Source of the DNA: Megalobrama amblycephala
Taxonomy: Eukaryota > Chordata > Actinopteri > Cypriniformes > Xenocyprididae
DNA length: 64,000 nucleotides
Assembly: GCF_018812025.1 (NCBI RefSeq)
Contig: NC_063049.1
Coordinates: forward strand, 22,047,409 to 22,111,408
Direction of reading: 5' to 3'
Positions within the stretch are counted from its first letter, which is position 1. Each line of letters begins with the position of its first letter. Under the pieces are notes generated by a model, which was given only the letters and a program-made list of their open reading frames with translations, was not told where the DNA came from and did not search any database. Below, piece after piece: positions 52,820 through 64,000 of the stretch. Both the position numbers and the translations under genes were made by a program.

Positions 52820-55255
52820 TCACTGAGGAAGGGCTTTCAGAATGGCATTCACCTCTTCTGCCACAGCTGTCAGGGCGAACTCAAACTGGTCCTGAAGAAA
52901 CAGTCAAGCTTAGTGCGTAAATATACAATAACGCTTTGAAATAAAAAAAGGAATTGCGAGTTTCTATCTCACAATTCTGACATTTTTCTCAAAAAAGCAA
53001 GTTTATTTCTTGCAATTTCGAGTTTTTAAACTCGCAATTTTGGCTTTTCTTATCGCAACTGCAAGTTTATATATAACTTATATATAATTATATATAACTC
53101 AGAATTGAGAGATATAAAGAACTGCAGTCAGAATTGCAAGTTTATATCTTAAAATTCTGAAAAGAAAAAAAAAAATCAAAACTGCAAGATGTAAATTGGC
53201 AATTCTGACTTTTTTTTTTTTTTTTTTACAATTCCAAGTCTATAAACTCACAATTCTGACTTCTTGCAATTGTGAGTTTAGATATACTGGCTTTTTTTTT
53301 TCTTCTCGCAATTGCGATCTTATAAATTCAGAAATTTGAGTTTATAAACTCAGAATTGCAAGAAATAAAGAATTGCAAGATTTAAACTCGAAATTGCGAG
53401 AAAAAAAGTATTGTGATTTTACATCTCGCAATTCTGTTTATTTCTTGCAATTCTGAGTGTTTATATCTTGCAATTCTGACTTTATTTTTGCAAATTCCAA
53501 CTTCTTGCAATTGCGATCTTATGAATTCAGAAATTTTAGTTTATAAACTCAGAATTGCAAGAAATAAAGAATTACAAGATTTAAACTCGCAATTGCGAGA
53601 AAAAAAGTATTGTGATTTTACATCTCGCAATTCTGTTTATTTCTTGCAATTCTGAGTGTATTTTTGCAAATTCCAACTTCTTGCAATTGCGAGTTTATAA
53701 ATTCAGAAATTTTAGTTTATAAATTCAGAAATTTTAGTTTGTGAGAAATAAAGAATTGCGAGAAAAAGTCAGTATTGTGAGTTTACATCTCTTTATTTCT
53801 TGCAATTTCACGTTTATAAACTCAATTCTGACTTTTCTTCTTGCAATTTCAAGTTTAGATATAAACTTAGAAAAACAAGTTTATAAACATGGAATTACAA
53901 GAAATAAAGTTTGAATTGCCAGAAGTCAGTATTGCGAGTTTATATCTTGCAATTCTGAGTTTATATTTGAACTCGCAATTGCGAGAACAAAAGTCAGAAT
54001 TGCGAGTTTATAAACTCAGATTTGCAATAAACAAATAATTCCAAGCTATAAACTCAAAATTACAAGAAAAAAAGTCTGAATTGTGAGATATAAACTCATA
54101 GTTGCGAGGAAAAAAGTCAGAATTGTGAGGCAAGTTGTCACAATTACTAATTGTCACAATTATATTTATTTATTTTTTTATTGCGTGGCTGAAACAAGCT
54201 TCCATACTAACATGCACAATCACATGCTGAAATCATCGGAAAGCACTTTATACATACCTTAGTGCGTACCATACTTGGTCTCTGGTCACGAATATGCTCC
54301 AATGTGGCAGCAATGTCAATCTCCTTCACGCCTAAAACGGACAAACATCCTGTGAGCATGTAGCGCGTACAAGGTGCACTTAAATGAAACGGCTAGATAG
54401 AGTAATGAGGCGCTTACCTTTGGCCATGCGGTTAAGTACCATGTCAATAAGAATGTAGGTGCCGGTTCTGCCAGTACCATTACTGTTTGAAACAGGAAAC
54501 CATTTTCATTTAAATCATTAATTTTCAGAGAAAACGGTAATAAAAAGGCCCATATTGTGAGCCTGAGACACACATTGTAGCCGTTTACCTGCAGTGCACA
54601 ATGATTGGGCATGAGCGTCCTCTGTAGCACTTGTTTACTTTTCTGAAAAAAAGAAAAGAAAAAGAGATGCATAACACAAAAAAGAAGAATAGAAAGGGTG
54701 GGGGTGAAGAAAAGCCAGAAAACTGAAAACTGAGCATGTCATAATGAGCATAACTGTCAATTTATCAAACCCTACAATTCATTATTCTGCCGACAACGAG
54801 GAATTAAACGATGCGTGATGCTGGGGAAGGAAGGGGGAGAGAGGAGATGGAGCATCCGTCAAGCCTCACTCCTGCTGCACTCACACCTACCAATGATCAT
54901 TTTTGTGACTATGCAACTGGACCCAGACTACTAGCTGCAAATCACAAAAATGACACTGGGAGGTGTGCTATGTCCAGGGACCTACCGATCTCCATCAGAG
55001 ACAGAGAGAGTGACGGGAAGAAGGAGAGAAAGACGGGGGTAAAGCAGGGCCCGTGGCAGTGTGTCGAGCACAAACGGAGAAGATCCGAAGTGAAAATGCA
55101 TTCAAAGGAGAGGAACTTGGGGGTGAGTGGGCTTCAAGGTAAAGAAAACATCCAAAGATAATTAGGGAATCCCAAGTGTGAAGCAGATCCTCATATTAGG
55201 GTGAGGAAAAACAGTAGGGAAAGTATTTTCAGTGTGACAGATGTGGATAAAACAC

Positions 55256-55327
<72 letters not shown>

Positions 55328-58300
55328 GTGTTGTTTGGGTGTTTTAGTCTAATGGAAATTGAGTGTATTTGACGTTAACACAGTTTCTGAGTTGAAGGTA
55401 TGTGGAACACATTTTACCTTATTGTAAAGTGTTACCATTTTATTTAATCTGAGATAACAGGAACTAAGAATGAAAAGCTGATTTTTATTAACTAATGTTA
55501 AAGATTTATACATACTTTAACAAATGTATTGCTCATTGTTAATGTTTGTTAATGCATTATCTAATAGGAGCTGCTTATAAATTGTTACAATGCACATTTA
55601 TTTGTTACTAGATGTTTTTTTGGCTGTTGTTATTAGTAGTCAACAAATCTTCAGTAAAAATGGTCACAGGCACAGAGGCGCACCTTTAATTTAACAGTGC
55701 GCTCACTAAAAGTCATCAAACTCACATTTCAATTCGGATGTGACCTGATCAGTTTCCACCATTTACCAATTTTAAAGGGTTAGTTCACCCAAAAATGAAA
55801 ATTCTGTCATTTATTACTCACCCTCATGCCGTTCCACACCCGTAAGACCTTCGTTAATCTTCGGAACACAAATTGAGATATTTTTGTTGAAATCCGATGG
55901 CTCCGTGAGGCCTGCATAGGGAGCAATGACATTTCCTCTCTCAAGATCCATAAAGGTACTAAAAAAATATTTAAATCAGTTCATGTGAGTACAGTGGTTC
56001 AATATTAATATTATAAAGCGACGAGAATATTTTTAGTGTGCCAAAATAACTTATATAGTGATGGCTGATTTCAAAACACTGCTTCAGGAAGCTTCGGAGC
56101 ATAAATGAATCAACGTGTCGAATCCGCTGTTCGGAGCGCCAAAGTCACGTGATTTCAGCGGTTTGACACGCGATCTGAATCATGATTCGACACGCTGATT
56201 CATTATGCTCCGAAGCTTCCTGAAGCAGTGTTTTGAAATCGGCCATCACTAAATAAGTCGTTATTTTTTTTTTTTTTGCGCACCAAAAATATTTTCGTTG
56301 TTTTATAATATTAATATTGAACCACTGTACTCACATGAACCGATTTAAATATGTTTTTAGTGCATTAATGGATCTTGAGAGAGGAAATGTCATTGCTCCC
56401 TATGCAGGCCTCACTGAGTCATCAGATTTTAACAAAAATATCTTAATTTGTGTTCTGAACATTAACGAAGGTCTTACGGGTGTGGAACGACATGAGGATG
56501 AGTAATAAATGACATTATTTTCATTTTTGGGTGAACTAACCTTTTAAGACTGGTTGCAAACGTGAATTTATCTTTTTGTTCTCTATGAGAACATATTGAG
56601 CTCAAGGGAGGTAAAAAGGATGCTGCCTCCCTCTGAACCTTATTCTGCTGATGTTGCTATTGGACAGTATTACTCGGAAAATAATTTCCACACTATTATC
56701 TTTTGTCATATTTTTGAGGAGCTGTTATCTCCCTTGAGAATGTGTGTGTGTGAGTGACCTTTTGTAGTCCTGTCGCAATACGAGTTCATTTATCAGCAGT
56801 ATTGCAAGCATGAGGTGGATGTTCGGTTGCGGCAGTACCTGCGGAAGTCCAACAGGGGGCGTGTGGAGGTGGGAATGCCTTGCGCAGGCCAGCTCAGCAA
56901 GTGAAACTGGGTCAGAGTGCGGGTCTCTTGAGTCTGAACGTTCTTCAGGTAGAAACTACGAACCAAGAAGTCTTTACACCAGATGTGTTCAGACACAAGA
57001 TTCACCTGAGACAAACAAGAAAAAAATAAACTAAAAATACTAAAAGCACATGGTTCATAAAGGCAGTGAATCTTAATGTTTCTCACCTCATAGATGTTGT
57101 ATAAAGATGATCCTTCATCAGGCCAGTAACGTTCACATTGTTTTTCTCCATCCTCCACTAAAGCGGTCATCATCACTATTACAGTACAGCCACTTTCCCA
57201 TACCATCTAGCATATGCATCAAATCAGTGTCAGTAAGCAAAGAATAATGTATATATTAAATGCATTTTACTACCATGTTTCTATTATTTAATTTACAGAC
57301 ATTTAGTAATGTATTAGAAAAGGATTATCACAAATATAAATTACTAATATTAATATATATATATTTTAATATTTAATATATATCTAAATCTTAAAATTTC
57401 ATCTTTACTCTCAACATGTGCAACTTACCTGCCAGAAATCAGCAATAGTGTGAGGTAAAGGGCCTTGAGTTGCAATATAAGCAGGTAAACGTGGATCATG
57501 ATCAATCTATGGGTAAAGACAGAAAAATGAAGAACCTTTCATGTGACATGTTCACATGTACATGTTTTAGAAATATGTGTTTTGCTACAAATATTTTCTT
57601 ATCCAATAAAATATATATATATATATATATATATACTTCCAGTTCAAACCAAAATTGATTCAGACATTCATTATTACAGTTTATTCCCTATAGTTTAATT
57701 ATGTCAGATAACACTTAAGCAAAACATGGTCAAGTCAAAGTGTCTGAATAATTGTTGGTTCCAAATTTTTTTTCAATTTTACTGGCAGTCCACTGTATGA
57801 AGAATTTTTGGGTATAATATGTCACAGTTTATTTTGCTATCCTAACTTAAATAAATGAACTATAGTGTCCTGCACCCACTTGTAAAAAATATCAAAAATG
57901 TCTGAATAATCATTTGTTTGACTGTATGTATGTATGTATGTATGTATGTATGTATATAAAAATAATCATTATTTAGTGGACTAAAAATGATTGTTTCTTA
58001 CTATAGTGCTGGCATTTATGTAGTCCTCTTTGGAGGGGTTGACCTCTGCCTTTAGTTTCACTCTGGAATGGTCATCTAAAACAGATTTATTTTTACTGAA
58101 CATACTGAATATTAAAAAAATAAAAACTAATTTTGGTAAACTATTATTTGTTATATGATCTGATGCCTTTCTTACCAGTGTAAACTACTGTTCAGAACTC
58201 ACCAGGACTGCATTTATTTGATTAAAGATACAGTAAAACAGTAATACTATGAAGTATTATTACAGTTTAAAATAATTGTTTTCTATTTGAATATGTATAT

Positions 58301-60187
58301 TAAAATTTATTTTAACATTTTCAGTCTTCAGTGTCACTTTTGATCAATTTAATGTGTCCTTGCTGAATAAAAGTATTAATTACTTTTTAACAAAATCTAA
58401 CTGACTTTTGAACAGTAGTGTACAGTAATATGGATGAGATCACTAAAATAAATGTTGGCACATTGCTCTTACAGGGAACAAAGTCAGGATAGCGGTTCTT
58501 CTCCATGTTGCTTTCACACTGGGCGATAGAGACGGAGCTCGGCTCAGCCTGGTACGAACACAGAGCCTCCCACTCTTTCTGCAAACGGTCCTTATTCTTC
58601 AGATGGTCCTCCATATATGCCTGAACACCAGAAATGGACTTTAAGTATTTCACTGTCTGTTTATAAAAGGCTAGTTTGTTTCTATGTAATTAATAAAAAA
58701 GACCACAGATTAGAGTTCAGGACACAACTTAAACCTCAGAGCTGACCATATAGTTAAAATAAGACATGAACACAGGAAACCCTGTAATAGTTCTTCTTCT
58801 TACCTTTAATTTACTGCAATTTTGTGCATGTTTAAATAAGGACTCGGTTTGTGCAAGCAGGCACTGGAACCTATTTACTTTACGTGCTGTAGTGCAATAA
58901 TTCCTGTTAATTAGAGTATGATTCTTACCACTTTTTATAGCATATAAAAAGATATGATACACAACTCATCAAAGTAAAGTCTGAATTATAATTTTCATGT
59001 GTAAAAGCACGCCTGTGTGTGGCTCTGTACCAGTATCATGTGTCCTGTGGAGATGTCCATGTTGGACTGTGCAGGCTCTTCACTCCAGGACGGTGTGCTG
59101 CTGTGAGAGCTGGGACTGTGCTGCGGTCCATCGCTGAACTGAGACGACACACTGCTGACTCGAGATGTGTCGGTCCCCCGTCGACCGCCTGCCTCTGGAC
59201 GGGTGAACGATGACTTGGCTGCCATGTGCTGGCGACACAGCTCCTGAGAGATGCAGGGAAACCTTATCATTACTGACTGACCATTAATATTTCAAATTAC
59301 ATTTTTAGATCAATAATCATCACTGTACAATTACCAATATCACTAATAGCCAAGGCCAATGTCAAATGAATTTAAATGCAATTACAATGCTGATTATATG
59401 CCAGTTACACTGAATTAGTGTTTGCTGCAGTCATCTTAAAAATGCCACTTAATAGTCTCAAACTGATGTTTTAAACATCTTGATATAAGGGGAAAAGATA
59501 TTAGACAGTGTTTTATCCTTCTATATAGGTGTGGGAGATATAGCGGTAGACATGATTAACCGGTAGAAGTTTGTCAGCCAGTAGAGATTTTGGACTATCG
59601 TCTTTATCGAAGTTGCGCTCATATGACTGTGCTGAAAGCTAATCATTTGCATGTGTTTTTAAGCATTGCGGTTTAAAAACAAGTGATTTGAAACTGAGAG
59701 ATGCGTGCACATGAAGCCACTGCTTATAAAGCGTGTGAGTACTGAACTGAGTTCTTTTTGTCACCTAATTGGGCTTGAAAGGTTAATACTAATATTTATG
59801 TGTCAAAATGACTGTCTTTGCAAGTGAACAGTCATTTATGTGAACGTAAACAGTTGAGAAAGAAAATAAACAAGTATATTGAATCCATGCAGTCGGTCTT
59901 AAAGTGACGGCATCCAAATATACCTGCTGTCGCCTGTGTCATTAATGTTGATCAACCAACAAAAAATAGATAAAATCTCTCACTGCTCTTGACTGAATCA
60001 CTTTTGTAACTTTAATAAGAATAAATGTATATTTAATTTACACAGTGAAGACTATGCAGTTTTTTTTATATACATTTGATAACTTTATACAATTTATATA
60101 GTATTTCTTATTTCCAGTGTTTGAAGTTACAATGGTACCGAAAATTGATGTCATAAAAACCTTATTTAAATAAAAAATGACTATATT

Positions 60188-60234
<47 letters not shown>

Positions 60235-60976
60235 ATCTTGAAATATATTGTTATCTTGAAATTTTTGTTATCTTAAATATCGTGATATGAGATTTTGGTC
60301 AACTGTATACATAAAGAATCCTTAAAAAAAAAAATTAATTATAACGATTTCCACAAAAATATTAAGCAGCAAAACTGTTTTCAACACTGATAATAATAAA
60401 TGTTTCTTGAACAGCAAATCAGCATATTAGAATGATTTCTGAAGGATCATGTGACACTGAAGACTGGAGTAATGATGCTGAAAATTCAGCTTTGCTATCA
60501 CAGAAATAAATTATTATTTTAAAACATATTCAAATAGAAAACAGTTATTTGAAATTGTAATATAGTACTGTTTTATGGCAGTATTCCTTGTGCCATTATA
60601 TTGTTTTTTTTTCTGTGTGATGTATTTTTCTTATTGAGTCATTCTGAATACATTTTATGCATTCTGACTGCATTTCCTTCCTGGAAAAAATATATAATAT
60701 AGCAAATATCTTATTGTGTCTCTGCATTTGTACTGAAGCTTGTGTGTGTTTAACAGTGTGGGCTACCTGGTAATCAAAGTGGGTTTCCACACCGGCTTCT
60801 GGTCCCAGACCCAATTTGCCAGAGGCTAACTGACGGGCGTGGTGACGGAGACAGGCAACCGTCAGGGCGACTAACAACACCGTGCCCACACACGCCATGG
60901 CCACCATTGTCAGGATGACACCACGCGACCCCTCCCCTACCCGTGTGGCCTGGGGCAAACCACGCCCCTCGCTCCT
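52820..60976 (-). CDS. ptprn: Receptor-type tyrosine-protein phosphatase-like N (IA-2), 3' part
   Basis: The minus-strand exons, in order of translation, are 60,767-60,976, 59,031-59,243, 58,473-58,620, 58,002-58,075, 57,429-57,506, 57,087-57,206, 56,839-57,005, 54,589-54,642, 54,418-54,482, 54,258-54,331 and 52,820-52,891. They join to 424 residues plus stop, ending ILKALPQ. The family member is a dense-core secretory vesicle membrane protein of neuroendocrine cells that regulates hormone release and is an autoantigen in type 1 diabetes. Visible parts are a transmembrane helix ([20 protein letters not shown]), a Ser-rich linker ([12 protein letters not shown]) and a PTP domain with DYINAS, ATQGPL and [10 protein letters not shown]. 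The catalytic loop is [10 protein letters not shown] and the WPD loop is WPAQG, so it should be inactive, as the family is. The luminal exons lie off the right edge. Confidence 0.96.
52940..54135. repeat. AATTGCGAGTTTATA palindromic repeat array, ptprn last intron
   Basis: About 1.2 kb made of the blocks AATTGCGAG, its complement CTCGCAATT, AGTTTATAAACTC, AATTCTGACTTT and AAAGTCAGAATT, in changing order and both orientations. A longer unit around AACTTCTTGCAATTGCGA repeats near 53,500 and 53,670. Blocks are self-complementary, so the whole array can fold. It fills nearly all of the intron between the last two ptprn coding exons. Confidence 0.9.
54418..54642 (-). CDS. ptprn: ptprn exons carrying the altered catalytic loop
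   Basis: The exon at 54,589-54,642 gives [17 protein letters not shown] and the exon at 54,418-54,482 continues [12 protein letters not shown]. Active receptor phosphatases have HCSAGxGRTG; human PTPRN has Asp at the Ala position, as I recall. Here that residue is Asn. The nucleophilic Cys and the Arg are kept, so loss of activity rests on this residue and the missing WPD aspartate. Confidence 0.9.
55255..55325. repeat. (TG)n microsatellite
   Basis: About 35 uninterrupted TG units inside a ptprn intron. Confidence 0.97.
55773..56547. mobile_element. Foldback element in ptprn intron (copy 8)
   Basis: Complete copy of the family at 41,612: AAAGGGTTAGTTCACCC left, GGGTGAACTAACCTTTTAA right, with the core GGAGCGCCAAAGTCACGTGA. 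Confidence 0.9.
57921..57956. repeat. (GTAT)n microsatellite
   Basis: About eight TGTA tetramers in a ptprn intron. Confidence 0.9.
58180..58425. mobile_element. Foldback element fragment, ptprn intron
   Basis: TGTAAACTACTGTTCAGAAC at one end and GACTTTTGAACAGTAGTGTA at the other are inverted. It is a shortened member of the family at 45,659. Confidence 0.75.
59523..60305. mobile_element. Unassigned repeat with (TA)n core, ptprn intron
   Basis: Starts TATAGGTGTGGGAGATATAG and ends near ATATCGTGATATGAGATTTT, with a (TA)n run at 60,187-60,229 and two ATATTGTTATCTTGAAAT copies. It resembles GATATAGCGGTA-type fish repeats; the class is uncertain. Confidence 0.45.
60340..60580. mobile_element. 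Half element of the foldback family, ptprn intron
   Basis: CAGCATATTAGAATGATTTC followed by TGTGACACTGAAGACTGG is the right arm of the family at 45,659, without the terminal repeats. Confidence 0.75.
60767..60976 (-). CDS. ptprn: ptprn exon with the transmembrane helix
   Basis: A 70-codon phase-0 exon. An [10 protein letters not shown] luminal stalk is followed by about 22 hydrophobic residues and the basic stop-transfer CLRHHARQ. It is the most upstream ptprn exon found; the acceptor is CCTCATTATAG. Confidence 0.92.
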
Positions 60977-62107
60977 CTATAATGAGGGAGAGAGAAATAA
61001 ACAGAGAAATATACGAAACGTGAGATAGCATAATGCAAAGAGAGTGAAGGCAGAGAAAAACCACATGCAAGAAAATTAAAATAAAACCATTTCAGACAGA
61101 GTGAGGAAGGTGCAGCATTCAAGTGGTTTCTCTGGCACAAAACGGTGTCTCTCGTCCCCTCTTTTGTCTCTCTCTCTGTTTGTGTAAACAAGTCGGATGT
61201 CATCATCGACTACTAATTACCCTGGCAACCCAGACACACGCACAGCCACGTGCCACCCTGAAATAATTAGAGAAAGTCACTGACACGCCCGCCCCGCTGA
61301 ATAATTACCAGCAAGTAAACAATTAAGGAAATCCCCCACACAATGGAGGGGTCAATCACTCTGAGGGGATCTCTTTCATACTCTCATTTATTTTTATTCG
61401 ATCTCTCTCCGTCTCTCTTTCTCTCTTTCTTACCCGTTTTCACAATCTGTACTTATAGCACATCAAGAGAAGAAAACGAAGGGACGCAATGATCGTTGAT
61501 GTCATGCACCCGCCTTCCCAGCCCTCTGCCCCCGTGTCTCCAACCCCTGCCTGTTGGTGTTGCCATGGTGTCTGGGAGCCTCAGCAGGGGAGAACAGGCC
61601 GTAGTGCTACCATGGCAACAACAGAATGCTCAATGTAATCCATGGCCATCACGGTGAGCAAAGGAAATGAGAGAGGAGAGGAAATATGCTATTGTCAATA
61701 CGCCTACGCCATTCAATGAAAGGATATGTGGTGTTATCTAAAGAAACCACCTTAGTACGTAATACTTATTGACAGAAACATCTTTTTAATCCATGTCCAT
61801 ACTAATTATCACCTTAAGGGGTTTTATTATTTTGGTATCTTTACGTGTGCAAGTATAGGGAAACCTACAGTACATACAAGTTAATGGTAAATAATATTTT
61901 ACCAATATTACTCAAATAAAAGAGAATATTCTCTGTACTGAACTAAACTGCAGCCTCTATAAGACTTTTAATTACTAAAAATACTGGTGTCCTTGTTACA
62001 TTGTAATTATACATTTACGTACTGCATAATATTAATTAACAACATGTACTAACTATAGGGTTAAAGTTAGAGTTTGCATAATTTATTACTAAGGTAAGGA
62101 CACAAAT

Positions 62108-62312
62108 AAAGGGTAACACTTTATTTTAAGGTGACGTAGTTACATGTTACTACATGCAGATACAATAGTAATAACAGTAAATTATGTGTAAGTACAAGTA
62201 ACCCTAAACCAAACCCTAACAGTAACTCTATAGTACATGTAGTTAATTAATATAACTCATTACTTATTTGAGTAATTACAATGTAACTACATAACCTTGA
62301 AATAAAGTGTAA
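62108..62312. mobile_element. Non-autonomous element with GTAACACTTTATTT ends
   Basis: The left GGGTAACACTTTATTTTAAG and the right TTGAAATAAAGTGTAACC are inverted repeats 205 bases apart, with TAGTTACATGTTACTACATG inside. Confidence 0.7.
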
Positions 62313-62690
62313 CCAAATAGTGTTACCAAATACATAATCACACAACTGCACTTGCTCAAGTAAATGTATGCTTAAATTGTCATTAATTTATACTAAAATA
62401 AACTAAACTAGAGCTTCTGTGACACTAAGATGACTAAAAATATATGATCACAACTGCACTTAATCAAGTAAATGTATGCTTGATTCATTTCATTAATAAC
62501 TACATTTATTAATTAAAAAGTCTAAAATTAGTATTACTTTCATCCAGCATATCAATTAAAAAAATAATTCTGAAAAAGTATGGGGGGATTATGGCAAAAA
62601 GAACAGGAATTAATTCTTCCATTCCTTTTAACTATATGCCTCTCACATAAACCAAAGTTTGTCAAAGAATTTAGTGTACAACAATATTTA

Positions 62691-63125
62691 ACCCTCTGAG
62701 CCCCTTCATTTTTAAGACATTTTTGGTACCTTCGCGGTCAAAAGTGACCAAAGCCTTGAAATTGAACTTTTTTTTTCAGGAAAATCATTGTAATATATTT
62801 TTGTTCAATAATATTTTTTGATTATTATTTAGAATTTTGAGAGGATTTTATGATACTTTGCAATATGTATACAATTTCTATGAGCTATTTTTTCCATTAT
62901 TTTTTTTTAAATTATTTTTCAATAAATGCAATATTTCAGATTAAAATAGAGTGAAGGCATTTAACATATCCGAATCATGTCCATGATTTTTTTGTGTGTG
63001 TGTTCACATAGCTAATGCAACAAAAGTCACCAAATGTCATCCTTTCTGATGAAGCAAATTTTTAAAAAAATTCAAAACATAAATTTTTTTTAGTCAGTTC
63101 TGACCGAAGAGTCCCAGAGGGTTAA
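62691..63125. mobile_element. Element with TTAACCCTCTGRG ends
   Basis: TTTAACCCTCTGAGCCCCTT on the left and AGAGTCCCAGAGGGTTAATA on the right are inverted ends. Interior GGTCAAAAGTGACC and CAGTTCTGACCGAAGAG blocks are typical of a cyprinid repeat. Confidence 0.65.
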
Positions 63126-64000
63126 TAATAGTTTAAAGATTCTAATGAAATGACAACTTTAAAGTTGACTGAATACAACTGAACACGATCTTTTGAGGCA
63201 GTTTTTATGCGTGACAGAGCTTTACATATATTACTCTTTACTTTTCCACAAAAAAATTAATGAAAAAGGCTATTATAAATCTCTTCATGTGGAGCAAAAC
63301 AGGAAAAAAAATTCAACATGAACTTTTAACAATCTATTCTTACACTGGCTGTAATTTTCGCACAGACACCCACTGGTTTTTCTGAGTAAGTGAAGCAGAC
63401 CTTCCGACTGACACCTCACCACCATCTAAATGGGCTCCGCAGTGCTGGAGCTGAGCTAGCAAAAGAAAAAGATTGAGTGAATGAGCACTTAAGTCTGACC
63501 ACAAAGAGGTCAGGACGCTTTCCCTTCTTTTCTCGAAATTCATCAACTATTTTCCCCCTCGCTCCCTGTCCTCCTCACACCCACTCTCCCTCGCTTTCTC
63601 CTTCTCTGTTCCTCACACGTTTCATTCTGTCCCTCTTGTTCCCACTCAAATTCGGCCTTTTCTCCTGAAAAGCTAGAAGAATGTTCCGGAGAAGAGATTG
63701 AAGGAGGGAGGGGGAGGGGGTGGTGGTGTTGAAGCAAGGGTGCGCGACTGGACGGAAGGACAATGGAGGAGGAGATAAGGGGTGTGGGGCGCCTCACCTG
63801 CTACTCCAGAGAGGCCCCCCGAAAGGAAGACTGACAGGCTTTTAGAATGGAGCACGGGAGCAGGCAGGAAAAATGAGCTGGTTTAGGACAAGAGGACAAA
63901 GGCCCCCCAAGGTCTGAGAGGGGCAGGCAGAGAAATGAGGAGGCAGAGAGAAAGCGGGAGAGAAGGCAACTGATCTCAAGGAGAGAAAGCATGGTTACAG

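Larger units (their letters stand above)
60977..64000. other. ptprn upstream intron, no exon recognised
   Basis: By position this should be an intron separating the transmembrane exon from the luminal exons. Open frames at 63,340-63,992 are low-complexity Ser/Pro/Leu frames in a C/T-rich stretch and are not convincing. Repeats at 62,108 and 62,691 are listed separately. Confidence 0.5.

Noticed and set aside
52940..54135. CRISPR-like array
   Set aside because: Repeats are short, palindromic, irregularly spaced and in a vertebrate intron. There are no constant-length spacers or cas genes.
54811..55161. 116-codon frame in a ptprn intron
   Set aside because: It lies on the opposite strand to the gene, is Arg/Lys/Glu-rich from purine-rich DNA, and has no domain.
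63340..63992. Ser/Pro/Leu-rich frames near the right edge as possible ptprn luminal exons
   Set aside because: Low-complexity C/T-rich sequence without recognisable luminal motifs. Splice signals alone do not support an exon.

Overview
The window is vertebrate nuclear DNA, almost certainly from a teleost and most likely a cyprinid (carp/zebrafish group). It has AT-rich intergenic DNA, short exons with GT-AG introns, and dense layers of cut-and-paste DNA transposon remnants, including repeat families I associate with cyprinids. No bacterial, plasmid or viral gene was recognised. The species cannot be fixed from the sequence alone.

Layout. 1-20,690 is gene-poor and repeat-rich: an A/T tandem repeat, nested DNA transposons, a Harbinger-like element broken by a Tc1/mariner copy, and a 2.7 kb element carrying a 1.1 kb palindrome. 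20,760-26,830 holds two tandem alpha-tubulin genes on the + strand, each with the standard four coding exons (the first is only the ATG) and its own TATA box. The first copy carries two offset indels and an in-frame stop. The second is intact (450 codons). 30,104-35,200 holds two almost identical copies of an intronless 191-codon ORF of unknown function. The second copy has lost its ATG and its last codons. Two HARBI1-type transposases, one inserted in the other, follow it (35,198-37,280). 40,994-47,810 is dnajb2 (+), eight coding exons, 385 codons: J domain, G/F- and S-rich linker, two ubiquitin-interacting motifs and a polybasic C-terminal CaaX box. 52,820-60,976 is the 3' part of ptprn (-), eleven coding exons, 424 residues: transmembrane helix, juxtamembrane region and a tyrosine-phosphatase-like domain with altered catalytic motifs. 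The upstream ptprn exons lie beyond the right edge.

Together, alpha-tubulin, dnajb2 and ptprn form the block known from human 2q35 (TUBA4A-DNAJB2-PTPRN), with dnajb2 and ptprn convergent as in human. The genes share conserved linkage, not a common pathway: microtubule subunit, Hsp70 co-chaperone for ubiquitylated clients, and dense-core-vesicle receptor pseudophosphatase. The most notable biology is (i) concerted evolution of the last tubulin exon against diverged exon 3 and introns, (ii) the same pattern in the duplicated unknown ORF, (iii) the tubulin copy with two compensating indels, and (iv) very long foldback repeats inside dnajb2 and ptprn introns that could form kilobase hairpins in pre-mRNA. 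I found no convincing new multi-gene system.
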